Source: Methylobacterium sp. J-070 (GTDB lineage Bacteria > Pseudomonadota > Alphaproteobacteria > Rhizobiales > Beijerinckiaceae). From it: a DNA stretch of 36,232 nucleotides. This document shows, in pieces, positions 24,315 through 33,183 of the stretch. Within the stretch, counting starts at the first letter, position 1. The number at the start of each line of letters is the position of its first letter. The stretch covers positions 1 through 36,232 of the forward strand of contig NZ_JAKSXX010000120.1 of the NCBI RefSeq assembly GCF_022829385.1, written 5' to 3'. The translations under genes and the position numbers were made by a program. A model generated the notes under the pieces. The model was not told where the DNA came from. It did no database searches and saw only the letters and a program-made list of their open reading frames with translations.

Positions 24315-24713
24315 AGGGTGTTGTAGAAAACTCACTACCCCCTGAAAAGGTATCTTTTGTCGGGCTATCGATCGCACGGTAACGTTGGCCTGCCTCGCCG
24401 ATGTGGGGGGCCCAGTCTGCTCATTTCCATCCGAGACGGGATCGTCGGTCCAATCGTATCGTCAAGCTCAGATGCCTGTCTAACGATGATCTGGAATTGA
24501 ATTCGATCTTCAATTGATCCTCGAAAGACGCGGGCACGCGCGATTAGATCGTTCGAACTACGCAATCGTCCGGTATCGGGTCTCGCGACTACCGTGTTCG
24601 GTGATGCCGGACGCGGACGATACACGGTCGACCATCGCCCACATCGCTTCGGCATCCCGGTCACCGCGCCTCGCCGCACTTGTTTGAGTCAACACCGAAG
24701 GGATCGCCCTACG
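24315..24713. promoter_or_regulatory. Divergent promoter region of LysR gene and HAD-glt operon
   Basis: 400 bp without a gene. It contains AATTGAA (24495-24501), TTCGATC, TTCAATT (24509-24515), a perfect 7-bp-arm interrupted palindrome within the AT-rich stretch 24480-24530, and an AAAAG-GTAT-CTTTT element near 24345, close to the LysR start. These are operator candidates; the T-N11-A rule is not met at the centre of the first one. Confidence 0.5.
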
Positions 24714-25424
24714 ATGAACCAAGCCGACATCCCGCCGCCGGATCGCGATCCTCCCCCGCATTACGACCCGACCTGGGTCTCCTTCGATGTTTTCGGTACG
24801 CTCATCAGTGTTCGCGAGGGTTCCTATGCGGCCTTCCAATCCATTCTCGATGATTGCGGGGGAAGTCATGTCAATCTGCGCGATTTCTGGGAGTTCTGGG
24901 AGCACCGTAACATCTCCCATTACTGGGAACCGTACCGCAGCTACAGGGATATCTGCACCCTATCCCTGGAAGAGTCCTTCACTCACTACGGCCTCCACGG
25001 CGACTCCGCACTGATCGAGCGCTATTTCGACGCCTTCCCAGGCTTTCCGCTCTATCCCGACGTCGAGGCGACGCTGGCCCGCGTCGGCGAGAGGCGGCGC
25101 CTCGCGATCGTGTCGAATATCGACGACGACCTCCTGGCGCGCACGCGCCTGCCATCCGGCGTCGCGCTCGCCTGCACTGCGGAGCGCGCCCGCGGCTACA
25201 AACCGGACGGGTCGCTCTTCCGTTACCTGATCCGGGAGACTGGCGCGCCGCTCGGCCGGATCCTGCACGCCGGGCAATCACAGTTCACCGACCTCGTCGG
25301 CGGCAAGCCGCTCGGCCTCACCATCGCCTGGATCAACCGCCGCGGCGTCGCGCTCGATCCGGCCGTGCCCAGACCCGACGTCATTCTCGATGACGTCGCT
25401 TCCCTCTTGCCGCTGATCACATAG
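24714..25424 (+). CDS. Haloacid dehalogenase type II-like HAD hydrolase
   Basis: 236 aa cytosolic HAD protein. The nucleophile is Asp25 in WVSFDVFGTL; the cap domain follows (about 35-120, rich in Trp and Tyr: DFWEFWEHRNISHYWEPYRS). Motif II is IVSNID, motif III Lys is in YKPDGSLF, and the acidic C-terminal part is ILHAGQSQFTDLVGGKPLGL followed by WINRRG, which matches the HVAQS...DI...WINRR pattern of 2-haloacid dehalogenases. It starts at ATG 24714, with a weak AAGGGA 12 nt upstream, and ends 11 bp before the importer genes. That suggests it acts on the imported compound or on a derivative. It differs from the exported paralogue at 18957 by lacking any signal. Confidence 0.85.
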   Translation: MNQADIPPPDRDPPPHYDPTWVSFDVFGTLISVREGSYAAFQSILDDCGGSHVNLRDFWEFWEHRNISHYWEPYRSYRDICTLSLEESFTHYGLHGDSALIERYFDAFPGFPLYPDVEATLARVGERRRLAIVSNIDDDLLARTRLPSGVALACTAERARGYKPDGSLFRYLIRETGAPLGRILHAGQSQFTDLVGGKPLGLTIAWINRRGVALDPAVPRPDVILDDVASLLPLIT

Positions 25425-25435
25425 GAGCCCTCCCG

Positions 25436-26305
25436 ATGCGCGTCGCCCCAATCCTGGCGCTCTGCGCCGCCCTCTTGGCTGCTCGATCACTGCCGGCCGC
25501 CGCGCAGGTCGCCGACACCGCCCTACACCGGATCCAGGAGACGAAGACGCTGACCATCGGCTTTCGCGAGTCGGCCGAGCCGTTCGCGTTCCTCGACGGC
25601 TCGCAACAGCCGTCCGGCTACTCGGTCGAGGTTTGCCGGCGCGTCGCCGGCGCGCTGGCTCAGGCCCTCAAGGTCGACGAGATCCGAACCCGGTTCGTGC
25701 CGGTCACGCCGCAGACTCGGATCCCTCTGATCGCCAACGGCACCGTCGATGTCGAGTGCGGCACGACTGTCAACTCGCTGGCCCGCCAGCAGCAGGTAGA
25801 CTTCAGCTATGCGGTCGCGCTGAGCGAGGGCAAGCTCCTCGTCCGCAAGGATTCAGGTATCCGCGACCTGCCCGATCTCGCCGGCAAGGTGATCGCACTG
25901 GCCGCCGGCACCACCGCCGACCGCTACGTTCGAGCGGCGCTGGAGGCGCGGAAGCTCACGGCCCGCATCCTCACCGTCCGGGACAACGGCGAGGGTCTCC
26001 TGGCTGTCGCCTCACAACGCGCCGACGCCTTCATCAACGACGCGGTGCTGCTCGGCGGCGTGGTTCGCACGGCGACCGAACCTGACCGCTTCGCCGTCGT
26101 CGGCACGCCGCTCTCCTTCGAGCAGGTCGCCTTCATGGTCGGCAAGAACAATTCGGGGCTGCTCACCGTGATCAACGGCGTCATCGCCCGCCTCGCCCGG
26201 TCGGGTGAATTGCAGGGCCTCTACGGGCGCTGGGTGACTCCCTACGCGGGCCCGATCGATGCGGATACCGTCGCCCTCTTCAAGATCGAGGGGATCCCCG
26301 AATGA
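25436..26305 (+). CDS. Amino-acid ABC transporter substrate-binding protein (GltI-like)
   Basis: 289 aa with a Sec signal peptide (APILALCAALLAARSLPAAA, cut near residue 23). The SBP_bac_3 fold shows TLTIGFRESAEPFAFLD, PSGYSVEVCRRV and the glutamate/aspartate-group segment NGTVDVECGTTVNSLARQQQ, then DLAGKVIALAAGTTADRYV and ADAFINDAVLLGG. GGAG lies 8 nt before the ATG. The closest known group is the E. coli GltI-type Glu/Asp binder, but specificity may differ. First of four transporter genes that overlap or nearly overlap. Confidence 0.92.
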   Translation: MRVAPILALCAALLAARSLPAAAQVADTALHRIQETKTLTIGFRESAEPFAFLDGSQQPSGYSVEVCRRVAGALAQALKVDEIRTRFVPVTPQTRIPLIANGTVDVECGTTVNSLARQQQVDFSYAVALSEGKLLVRKDSGIRDLPDLAGKVIALAAGTTADRYVRAALEARKLTARILTVRDNGEGLLAVASQRADAFINDAVLLGGVVRTATEPDRFAVVGTPLSFEQVAFMVGKNNSGLLTVINGVIARLARSGELQGLYGRWVTPYAGPIDADTVALFKIEGIPE

Positions 26306-27006
26306 ACTACGCCTGGGATTGGGGTCTCGTGCTTCGAGAACCCTATGCGGGGTGGCTGATCGCGGGCGTCGCCTGGACGCTCGCGCTCTCGGCGGCCGGA
26401 TGGGCGCTCGCCCTCATCCTCGCGCTTCCTGTCGCGCTCCTGCGGGTGCTGGGCTCACCCGCGATCCGCTGGCTCGCCGGGTTCTACGTCTCGGTGTTTC
26501 GCAACATCCCGCTAATCCTGCAGATGTTCGTGTGGTTCTTCGTCGTGCCGGAGTTGATGCCGCGCGATCTCGGCCTGTGGGTTAAGCGCGACATGCCCCA
26601 GCCCGAATTTACGACCGCGGTCGTGGCGCTCGGCATGTACACGTCCGGCCGCCTAGCGGAGCTTTTTCGTTCAGGGATCGACGCGGTGCCGCGCGGGCAG
26701 GTCTCGGCCGCGCTCGCCTGTGGCCTGACCCGCGCCCAGGCCTACCAGTATGTGATCCTGCCGCAGGCCTTTCGCATCATCCTGGCACCTTTGACGTCAG
26801 AGTTCCTCTCGATCGTCAAAAACTCATCGATCGCCCTCACGATCGGGGTCGTCGAGCTGACCGCAGAGAGCCGCCAGATCGAGGACATGACATTCCACGG
26901 TTTCGAGGCGTTCGGGGCGGCGACGCTGATTTATGTCGTGATCGCGTTCGGTCTCGACCGGATGGCGGCGCGGCTTCGGCCAAGCGCGCTTGCAGTAAGG
27001 ACCTGA
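26302..27006 (+). CDS. Amino-acid ABC transporter permease (GltJ-like)
   Basis: 234 aa HisM/GltJ-type inner-membrane permease. ATGA overlap with the binding-protein stop. N-terminal [20 protein letters not shown] is typical of GltJ. It also shows [23 protein letters not shown] and the EAA loop [29 protein letters not shown]. Five predicted membrane helices. Pairs with the next gene. Confidence 0.93.
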   Translation: MNYAWDWGLVLREPYAGWLIAGVAWTLALSAAGWALALILALPVALLRVLGSPAIRWLAGFYVSVFRNIPLILQMFVWFFVVPELMPRDLGLWVKRDMPQPEFTTAVVALGMYTSGRLAELFRSGIDAVPRGQVSAALACGLTRAQAYQYVILPQAFRIILAPLTSEFLSIVKNSSIALTIGVVELTAESRQIEDMTFHGFEAFGAATLIYVVIAFGLDRMAARLRPSALAVRT

Positions 27007-27009
27007 GCC

Positions 27010-27648
27010 ATGAACGCGCTCTGGGACAATGCCGCGTTTCTGGTCGAAGGGCTGGCCCTCAGCCTCGGCCTGACGGCGATCGGTGTCCTCGGCGGCCTCT
27101 CGCTTGGGACCGCGCTCGCCGCCCTGCGCCTGTTCGGGGGCCGCGCCGGCGGCGCGGTGGTCGACGTCTACGTCTTCGCGTTTCGGGCAGTGCCGCTGAT
27201 CCTCGTGATCTTCTGGTTCTACTTCATGGTTCCGCTGATCCTCGGACGGCCGGTTGGGGCCTTCGCCTCGGCGGTTGTCGCCTTCGTCCTGTTCGAAGCG
27301 GCCTATTACAGCGAGATCATCCGCGGCGGTCTCGCGAGCGTTCGCCCCGGACAGATGAACGCCGCGCTCGCCTGCGGGATGAGCCATCTGGCGGCGCTGC
27401 GATACGTCGTTCTGCCACAGGCCTTCCGGGCCATGATGCCCGTCTTCCTGACGCAGGCGATCGTGCTCTTCCAGGACACCTCGCTGGTCTTCGTCGTATC
27501 GCTGCACGACTTCCTGACCGCGGCCTCGATCGTCGCAAACCGGGCCGGCAGGCTCGTAGAGACCTACCTCCTGGCCTGCCTCGTTTACTACCTCGTCTGT
27601 CTTGGAGCGACTGCGGCGGTCGCCAGGATGCGAAGGAGCGCTCCGTGA
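27010..27648 (+). CDS. Amino-acid ABC transporter permease (GltK-like)
   Basis: 212 aa permease beginning three bases after the GltJ-like stop. It has [20 protein letters not shown] and an EAA loop [20 protein letters not shown], then [20 protein letters not shown] characteristic of the GltK/GlnP group. Its TGA overlaps the GTG start of the ATPase gene. Confidence 0.93.
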   Translation: MNALWDNAAFLVEGLALSLGLTAIGVLGGLSLGTALAALRLFGGRAGGAVVDVYVFAFRAVPLILVIFWFYFMVPLILGRPVGAFASAVVAFVLFEAAYYSEIIRGGLASVRPGQMNAALACGMSHLAALRYVVLPQAFRAMMPVFLTQAIVLFQDTSLVFVVSLHDFLTAASIVANRAGRLVETYLLACLVYYLVCLGATAAVARMRRSAP

Positions 27649-28379
27649 TCGTCTTCGAACGGGTCGACAAGTGCTATGGCGACAAACCGGTGCTGCGAGA
27701 GGTCAGCCTTACTGTCCGGCAAGGTGAGGTGGTCGTGATCTGTGGGCCATCGGGCTCCGGCAAGTCGACGCTGATCAAATGCGTGAATGCGCTTGAGCCG
27801 TTCCAGTCCGGCACGATCAGAATCGGTGAGGCTGTGCTCGGTCGAGGGTCGCTCGACGCGCGCGCCCTGCGCCGGCGGGTCGGCATGGTGTTTCAACATT
27901 TCGAGCTCTACCCGCATCTCGATGTGATGGAGAACCTGTGTCTCGCCCAACGCACTGTCCTCGGACGGTCGCGGCCGGCGGCCGAGGAACGGGCTTCGGC
28001 GCTACTGGACCGCGTCGGCCTGCGCGATAAGCGTTCTGCCATGCCCGCCCAGCTCTCCGGCGGACAACAACAGCGCATCGCGATCGCACGTGCTCTCGCC
28101 CTCGACCCCGAGGTGATGTTGTTTGATGAACCGACTTCCGCCCTCGATCCCGAAATGGTCAATGAGGTTCTCGATGTAATGACCGGCTTGGCCCGCGAGG
28201 GCATGACGATGATGGTGGTGACTCATGAGATGGGATTTGCCCGGCGCGTTGCCGACCGGGTCGTCTTCATGGAGGACGGAGCTATCGTCGAGGATTGCGC
28301 GACCGATGTCTTCTTCGGCGATCCGGGAACACTTTCGCAAAGGGCGCAACGCTTCCTGAGCAAAGTTCTCCCCCACTGA
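27645..28379 (+). CDS. Amino-acid ABC transporter ATPase (GltL-like)
   Basis: 244 aa single ATPase, GTG start within a GTGA overlap. Walker A is GPSGSGKST (about 36-44), Q-loop [12 protein letters not shown], signature LSGGQQQR, Walker [14 protein letters not shown] and H-loop [12 protein letters not shown]. This is the classic polar-amino-acid uptake ATPase and completes a full importer with the three preceding genes. Confidence 0.95.
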   Translation: MIVFERVDKCYGDKPVLREVSLTVRQGEVVVICGPSGSGKSTLIKCVNALEPFQSGTIRIGEAVLGRGSLDARALRRRVGMVFQHFELYPHLDVMENLCLAQRTVLGRSRPAAEERASALLDRVGLRDKRSAMPAQLSGGQQQRIAIARALALDPEVMLFDEPTSALDPEMVNEVLDVMTGLAREGMTMMVVTHEMGFARRVADRVVFMEDGAIVEDCATDVFFGDPGTLSQRAQRFLSKVLPH

Positions 28380-28758
28380 GGTATCGTCGCCCTTCGTCGG
28401 GAATCGCGGCTTCGCGACCACGGTCCCGATTCGCGGAAGTTTGTCTCAAACGCGTGCGTCCTCGTGCGGTGATCAAGTTCCCGAAACTGTCTCCATCCGC
28501 CTCAAGGCAGGCGGTCGGCATTCGGCCAGTTTCAGCCAATTGCCGAGCGTCCGCTTTCTTCGGTTTTGCGCGCGAAACCGGAACGGCAGTAAACGGCCAG
28601 TTCCCGCTGGCCGCTTCGCGCCCAATTCTGACGAAGAGGTCGTGCCGCCGACATCTCGAAAGCAGACATCAACTCTGGACTGGTTTTTCTGCCGCCAAGT
28701 CGAGGGAGGCCTACCTTAGGCGGAGTCGCCGGCCTACAGGCAAAGCACTTGATTAACC
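28380..28758. other. Intergenic region with repeat remnants
   Basis: About 380 bp. On the minus strand at 28530-28640 it reads GCGGCCAGCGGGAAC, then AAAGCGGACGCTCGGCAATT, resembling the GCGGAC repeat family seen at 14049 and 14590. No gene or clear terminator. Confidence 0.4.
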
Positions 28759-29427
28759 CTAATCCGGCTTGATGAACTTGCACTTGCCCCGCAGTGACCA
28801 CGATCCCCGCGCTCCGGCCTCGGCGCAGAACGTATCGACCGCCCGGGTCACACCCGGGAAGCGGCCGCCCAGGCGGTCGTAATCGTCGGCGATCAGGAGG
28901 CCTCCAGGTCGCAGGACCGGCCACCAGGCGCGCAGGTCCGCCGCAACGGACGCCTCCTCGTGCCCGGCATCGAGATGAATGACATCGGCGGTCACGCCGC
29001 GCAGACGCAGAAGTTCCGCGGCATTCACCGAGTCGAGCGGTAACGGCACGATGTGGTCCGTCATGCCTTCGCGCAACACATTGGCCAGGAAGGTTCGGTA
29101 GAGGCTCGGATAGCCATGCTCGGTGGCGAGTTCCGCGAAAAGCGTCTCGTCCGCCCAATGATCGACGGCTCCGAGCCACGTATCGACCGCGATCACGGTG
29201 CCGGCGACGTTGTGCTCGGCCATGGAACGCGCAAGAAAGAGCGCGCTGGCTCCCTTCCAAGTCCCAATTTCGACGACCACGCGTGGCCGGAACTCGATCA
29301 CCGCCTCCTCGAGGTAGGGATGGATGCTGCGCCAGCCTTGAAGGTCGCCGGCGCGTAGGTCCGTCGGGGGATCCGCGAAGGGGTCGCGGCCGTGCCACAG
29401 GGCGGCGATCAGGTCCTGACGGGTCAT
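28759..29427 (-). CDS. Class I SAM-dependent methyltransferase (Methyltransf_24 type)
   Basis: 222 aa. Motif I is VVVEIGTWKGASALFLARSM (about 50-69), then GTVIAVDTWLGAVDHW, VTADVIHLDAGHEEASVAAD and the late motif WPVLRPGGLLIADDYDRLGG. The pattern is that of small methyltransferases found in cell-surface glycan clusters (FkbM/CmcI neighbourhood). It lies 65 bp downstream of a GT4 glycosyltransferase in the same direction, so it probably methylates a sugar or lipid-linked glycan. The ribosome binding site is weak; ATG 29427 is the first plausible start. Confidence 0.85.
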   Translation of the reverse strand: MTRQDLIAALWHGRDPFADPPTDLRAGDLQGWRSIHPYLEEAVIEFRPRVVVEIGTWKGASALFLARSMAEHNVAGTVIAVDTWLGAVDHWADETLFAELATEHGYPSLYRTFLANVLREGMTDHIVPLPLDSVNAAELLRLRGVTADVIHLDAGHEEASVAADLRAWWPVLRPGGLLIADDYDRLGGRFPGVTRAVDTFCAEAGARGSWSLRGKCKFIKPD

Positions 29428-29492
29428 GTCACTCTGATTTCAGGCTGTTGAGAAGGCGCAGAAGGGGCAGCCATGCGGGAAGAGCGGTGGGG

Positions 29493-30551
29493 TCACCCGA
29501 CGGCGCAAGCCTGCGCGTAGAGCGCCTCGCATCGGTCGAGCCACCGTGCGCGGGTGAACAGGCGCAGGACACGCCCGCGCGGGACCGGCCGCGGGATCGC
29601 GATCGCCTCGCCGATAGCGCGGGCAAGACTCTCCTCGTCCCCCGGCGCAGCGAGGGATCCAGCTTCGCCGACGACCTCCGGGACGGCGCCCCGGGCGAAG
29701 CCGGCGACCGGCAGGCCACAGGCCATCGCCTCGATCGCCGCCAGCCCGAACGGCTCGTCCCAGCACGGGGTGGCCAGGAACACGGAGGCGCGGCCGACCT
29801 CCGCAGCTAGATCCGCACCGCTGAGTTGACCGCCGTAGCGGATTGATCCTCCGAGCAACGGCGCGACCTGCCACTCCCAATATCCGGGCTCCTCGATCGG
29901 GCCGAACAGGGTCAGCGGAAGCCCGGCCCGGCGCGCCGCCGCGATCGCGTGCGGCGCGCCCTTGTCCGGCGTGATCCGCGCGCACCAGACGGCGCTGCCG
30001 TCGCCGCGCGGTCGGTAGGGCCAGGCGGCAGGATCGATGCCGTTGTGGAGCACCGATGCCTCCGGGGGCACCCCGTCCGGCCACCACGCATCCAGCTGCG
30101 CCCGGGACGTCGCGGTGATCCGGTGTCCCGGGGCGGGGCTCGCCTGCACGAACCAGCGGAGGGCATCGTAGGGCGGCACGTGCAGCGACGTGACGGTCGG
30201 CGTCGCGGCGGTACGCCGCTTCTCCAGGGGCAATCGGCTCAGGCTGTTGTTGTGGAGCACGTCGAAGCCTCCGGCCGCGATCCGGTCGCAGGCGGCGGCG
30301 TAGCCGCTGTCGAGATGACTCTTCAGCCCCACATCGCCCCGGTGCTCCAGGCCGGCATGGCTCCATTCGTGATGGACCGGGATCACAGGATCCAGGGCGA
30401 AGCGCGCGTCGCTGTCACCGGAAGCGAACAGCGTGACCGCGTGGCCGCGGGCGGCAAGGCCGTCCGCGAGGCTCCAGGTGTAGGCTTCAAGGCCGCCCGC
30501 GAATGGCGGGGCGATCGGGTGGCGGAGATGAGCGAGGAGCGCGATCCTCAT
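29493..30551 (-). CDS. Family 4 glycosyltransferase
   Basis: 352 aa GT-B glycosyltransferase. N-terminal Rossmann domain begins MRIALLAHLRHPIAPPFAGG-LEAY, with the Gly-rich acceptor loop and FDVLHNNSLSRLPL. The C-terminal donor domain has VLHNGIDPAAWPYRP, CARITPDKGAPHAI and the E-x7-E-like donor motif PFGLAAIEAMACGLPVAGF. It starts within an ATGA overlap with the truncated GT2 gene upstream. Nothing beyond nucleotide-sugar use can be said about the donor. Likely part of a surface polysaccharide or LPS cluster whose upstream part is lost. Confidence 0.9.
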   Translation of the reverse strand: MRIALLAHLRHPIAPPFAGGLEAYTWSLADGLAARGHAVTLFASGDSDARFALDPVIPVHHEWSHAGLEHRGDVGLKSHLDSGYAAACDRIAAGGFDVLHNNSLSRLPLEKRRTAATPTVTSLHVPPYDALRWFVQASPAPGHRITATSRAQLDAWWPDGVPPEASVLHNGIDPAAWPYRPRGDGSAVWCARITPDKGAPHAIAAARRAGLPLTLFGPIEEPGYWEWQVAPLLGGSIRYGGQLSGADLAAEVGRASVFLATPCWDEPFGLAAIEAMACGLPVAGFARGAVPEVVGEAGSLAAPGDEESLARAIGEAIAIPRPVPRGRVLRLFTRARWLDRCEALYAQACAVG

Positions 30552-31015
30552 GCCGTCACCGGCGCGGGCTCGCCCGCCCGGGCCTCGATGGCACGGATCA
30601 CCGCAGCTGAGTTGGTGTAGGGCTGGTGGCCCTGCTGGCCGGTCAGCGCAAGATCGGCGGCGTCGGGCCGGCGCAGGATGCGGATTGGCCGGTCGGGCGT
30701 GTCGTCGATCAGGCCCATCACCTTGAAGGCGTAGAGCCAGTGGCCCATCGTGCGGTAGCCCCACTTGGCCTCGAACAGCTCGGCGTTGCGCACCACGCTC
30801 TCGAGGTGATGGACCGGCGGCATGTGGTGCGGGTGGTACTGGTGATAGGCGCGCGCGCCCTTCATCCAGGCGATTGGGATGCCGCTCCGGTCGAGGAGCT
30901 TGCCGAAGTCGGTGTCCTCGCCGCCATAGCCGGTGTAGCGCTCGTCGAAGCCGCCGGTCGCCAGGAAGGTGGCCCGCTGGATCGCGAAGTTGAGCGACCA
31001 GAAGCAGCGGTAATC
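30548..31015 (-). pseudogene. C-terminal fragment of a GT2/galactosyltransferase-type glycosyltransferase
   Basis: The frame holds the C-terminal part of a GT-A enzyme: YRCFWSLNFAIQRATFLATG, GFDERYTGYGGEDTDFGKLL, then GARAYHQYHPHHMPPVHHLE (Glyco_transf_7C-like). The N-terminal nucleotide-sugar domain and its DxD are missing. Homology stops near 31015; upstream the frame passes into foreign sequence and meets TAG at 31100-31102. On the other strand that foreign sequence reads as a transposase C-terminus, so the gene was cut by an insertion element and the rest deleted. An internal ATG at 30865 could yield a 105-aa peptide. Confidence 0.8.
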
Positions 31016-31102
31016 GTTACTCCGCAGGAGTGCCGCAACTACCTTGCCGCAGCTGGCTATGAGGATGACTTGGCCGTCGCTACCTGACCGGGAACAGCTC
31101 TA
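31016..31102 (+). mobile_element. IS630-family right-end remnant (transposase C-terminus)
   Basis: Plus-strand frame ending TPQECRNYLAAAGYEDDLAV to TGA at 31085-31087. Proteins ending in EC(A/R)NYxxxxGY are, to my recollection, IS630-family (COG3335) transposases. The sequence after the stop ends in CTCTAGTGG, and the CTAG at 31100-31103 would be the preferred IS630 target with TA duplication. It joins directly to the class II aldolase remnant. Only about 85 bp of the element survives. Confidence 0.6.
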
Positions 31103-31782
31103 GTGGCGGCGAGCCACATCCTCGCTGACCAGAGCGTCGTCGACGGCTTCGGTCACATCAGCGTAAGGCTTCCTTCCAATCCGAACCACTTCCTGATGTC
31201 GCGCTCGATGGCACCCTCCCTCGTCACGCCAAACGACATCATGGAGTTCGACCTCGACGGCAATGCCATCGACGGACAGGGACGCCCGGTCTTCCTCGAG
31301 CGCTTCATCCACGCGGAGATCTACAAAGCCCGGCCTGACGTTCAGTCCGTCGTGCACAGTCACTCGCCCGCCGTCATCCCGTTCGGTATCACGCAGGTGC
31401 CGATGCGCACCGCGTATCACTTGGCTGCTTTCTTGGCCGACGGCGTCCCGGTTTTCGACATCAGGAAGGCGGACGGTATGACAGATATGCTGGTCCGGAC
31501 GGGGCCGCGCGGAATGTTCCTCGCCGATGCACTGGGGCGCAAGAGTGTCGTGCTCATGCGCGGCCACGGCGATGTCGTGGTTGGGCCGACGATCCCCTCA
31601 CAGTCTTCCGCGCGGTCTACACTGAGGTGAACGCCAAGATCCAGGCACAGGCGATCGCACTCGGCGGCCCGATCACCTACCTGGATGTCGAGGAAGGCGA
31701 GAAGGCGAACAAGGCCCTCGATCTGATCCATCTGCGCGCGTGGGAGCTGTGGAAGAAGACGGCTGCCGACCTCCGTCAGTGA
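31103..31782 (+). pseudogene. Class II aldolase/adducin family protein, 5'-clipped and frameshifted
   Basis: From GTG 31103 the frame gives the class II aldolase domain: LADQSVVDGFGHISVRLP, SMAPSLVTPNDIMEFDLDG, ERFIHAEIYKARPDVQSVVH-SHS (metal-binding HSHS) and LMRGHGDVVVGPTIP. One base appears missing at about 31593-31599 (run of C). In the shifted frame it continues LTVFRAVYTEVNAKIQAQAI to LRAWELWKKTAADLRQ and TGA at 31782. The unshifted frame ends at 31630 after 175 codons. The first 10-30 family residues are missing, removed at the junction with the IS630 tail. Family members act on sugar phosphates or hydroxy-acids (aldol cleavage or decarboxylation). Confidence 0.85.
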
Positions 31783-32008
31783 GACCCTGGTGCCGTCGCC
31801 GGCAAATTTGCTGGTCCGCGTGACTTAAGAATTACAGAAAACGCCGAGCCGTTATTCTTGCCGCATTGTTCGACGCCGAGGCGGCATTCGCTTCGGTGGA
31901 AGATGCTGTACTGATTGGGTCCCTGTGAGCGCAGGCTCGCGGCACGGCCTGGGGTGAACCTTGCGCCGCATACGGCCCGCGAAGACGGGCCTTTAAGAGG
32001 AAACGATC
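31783..32008 (+). promoter_or_regulatory. Upstream region of the exported FAH-family gene
   Basis: 226 bp, with an AT-rich stretch at 31825-31860 that could hold the promoter. A short frame (RRAVILAALFDAEAAFASVE, ending TGA 31926-31928) looks mildly protein-like but has no start codon. Confidence 0.35.
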
Positions 32009-33028
32009 ATGAGCAACAGGCGCCAATTTCTGACGGCTACGGCGGTGGGTCTAGCCGCCGCGGCATCCCCGGCGCAGGCGACTGACGGACGGACGAAGAA
32101 CGACGCTTTCGCGCCCGAGCCGACCGGAATGCCGCGGGACATGACACTGATCAACATGCGCCGAGATGGCGGCTACACGCTCGGCGTCAAAATGACGAGC
32201 GGCGTGCTCGACGTCGGGGCCGCCGGCCGCGCCTTGGGAATGCCGTTCCCGACCGACATGGACGATTTGCTGCAGAACAGTCGCGGCCCGGTCCTGCGGG
32301 CGCTCATTGACGCGGTCGGGGCGACGCCTGACAAGCGGCTCGTGCTGGACGCGTCTGCGATCGACTACGCCCCGGTCGTGACGCGGCCGGAAAAAATCAT
32401 CATGATGGGCTTCAACTACAAGCACCATGCCGAGGAGACCGGCACGCCGATCCCGAAGGATCCGCCGCTGTTCAACAAGTATAACAATACCCTCAATTAT
32501 CATGGTGGCACGATCAAGCTGCCGACCGAAGCGGCGCGTGAGTTCGACTACGAGACGGAACTGGTCATCGTGTTCGGACGCGAATGCAGGAACGTGAGCG
32601 AGGCGGATGCCCTCGACTATGTGGCAGGCTACAGCACCGGCAACGACTTCAGCGCGCGTGATCTCCAGACTCTGACCTCGCAGTTCATGATCGGGAAGAC
32701 CTCGGACGGCTTCGCCCCTCTCGGTCCCTATCTCGTCACGGCCGATCGGGTGAAAGACCCCAATAACCTGAAGCTCCGCACCGTGGTGAACGGCAAAGTG
32801 CGCCAGGATTGGAACACCAACGACATGATCTTCAATTGCCGCCAGCTGATCAGCTTCGCCTCGAAGGTGATGACGATCAAGCCGGGGGACATCTTCTACA
32901 CCGGCACGCCGCAAGGGGTGATCTTCGGGGAAAAGACCCCGCGCAAGGAGCGGGTGTGGCTGAAGCCCGGCGACGAGATCGTGTCGGAGCTGGAAGGTCT
33001 GGGTGAACTGCGCTTCCGCTTGACGTAA
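32009..33028 (+). CDS. Tat-exported fumarylacetoacetate hydrolase family protein
   Basis: 339 aa. The N-terminus is a twin-arginine signal (NRRQFLTATAVGLAAAA, cut after AQA near residue 24). The FAH fold follows: KIIMMGFNYKHHAEETG, metal ligands E182 and E184 in YETELVIVFG and D213 in GNDFSARDLQ, K230 in IGKTSDGFAPLGP, and the closing FYTGTPQGV. The family includes hydrolases, isomerases and decarboxylases acting on 2,4-dioxo-acids and related ketones; nearly all are cytosolic, so export is odd. AAGAGG lies 8-13 nt before the ATG. Neighbours are a DUF2231 protein and a sorbosone dehydrogenase, which are also envelope-located. Confidence 0.88.
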   Translation: MSNRRQFLTATAVGLAAAASPAQATDGRTKNDAFAPEPTGMPRDMTLINMRRDGGYTLGVKMTSGVLDVGAAGRALGMPFPTDMDDLLQNSRGPVLRALIDAVGATPDKRLVLDASAIDYAPVVTRPEKIIMMGFNYKHHAEETGTPIPKDPPLFNKYNNTLNYHGGTIKLPTEAAREFDYETELVIVFGRECRNVSEADALDYVAGYSTGNDFSARDLQTLTSQFMIGKTSDGFAPLGPYLVTADRVKDPNNLKLRTVVNGKVRQDWNTNDMIFNCRQLISFASKVMTIKPGDIFYTGTPQGVIFGEKTPRKERVWLKPGDEIVSELEGLGELRFRLT

Positions 33029-33183
33029 GGTGAAGCCACAGGCCGAACGTGAAGCCTTGATCCAACAATTCTGCGTGCTCCTAATGGGACACGCGGATGT
33101 TCATCGTGCCGCATCGCCTTATGCTCGCGTTCCGCTTTGCGCCCATCGGGCACTGTCGAGTCGTCGAGCTAAGGGAGAAAAAT

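Noticed and set aside
30626..31087. A 153-codon plus-strand gene
   Set aside because: Up to about 31015 it is antisense to the conserved glycosyltransferase fragment; only its last 23 codons look real, and those are the transposase tail.
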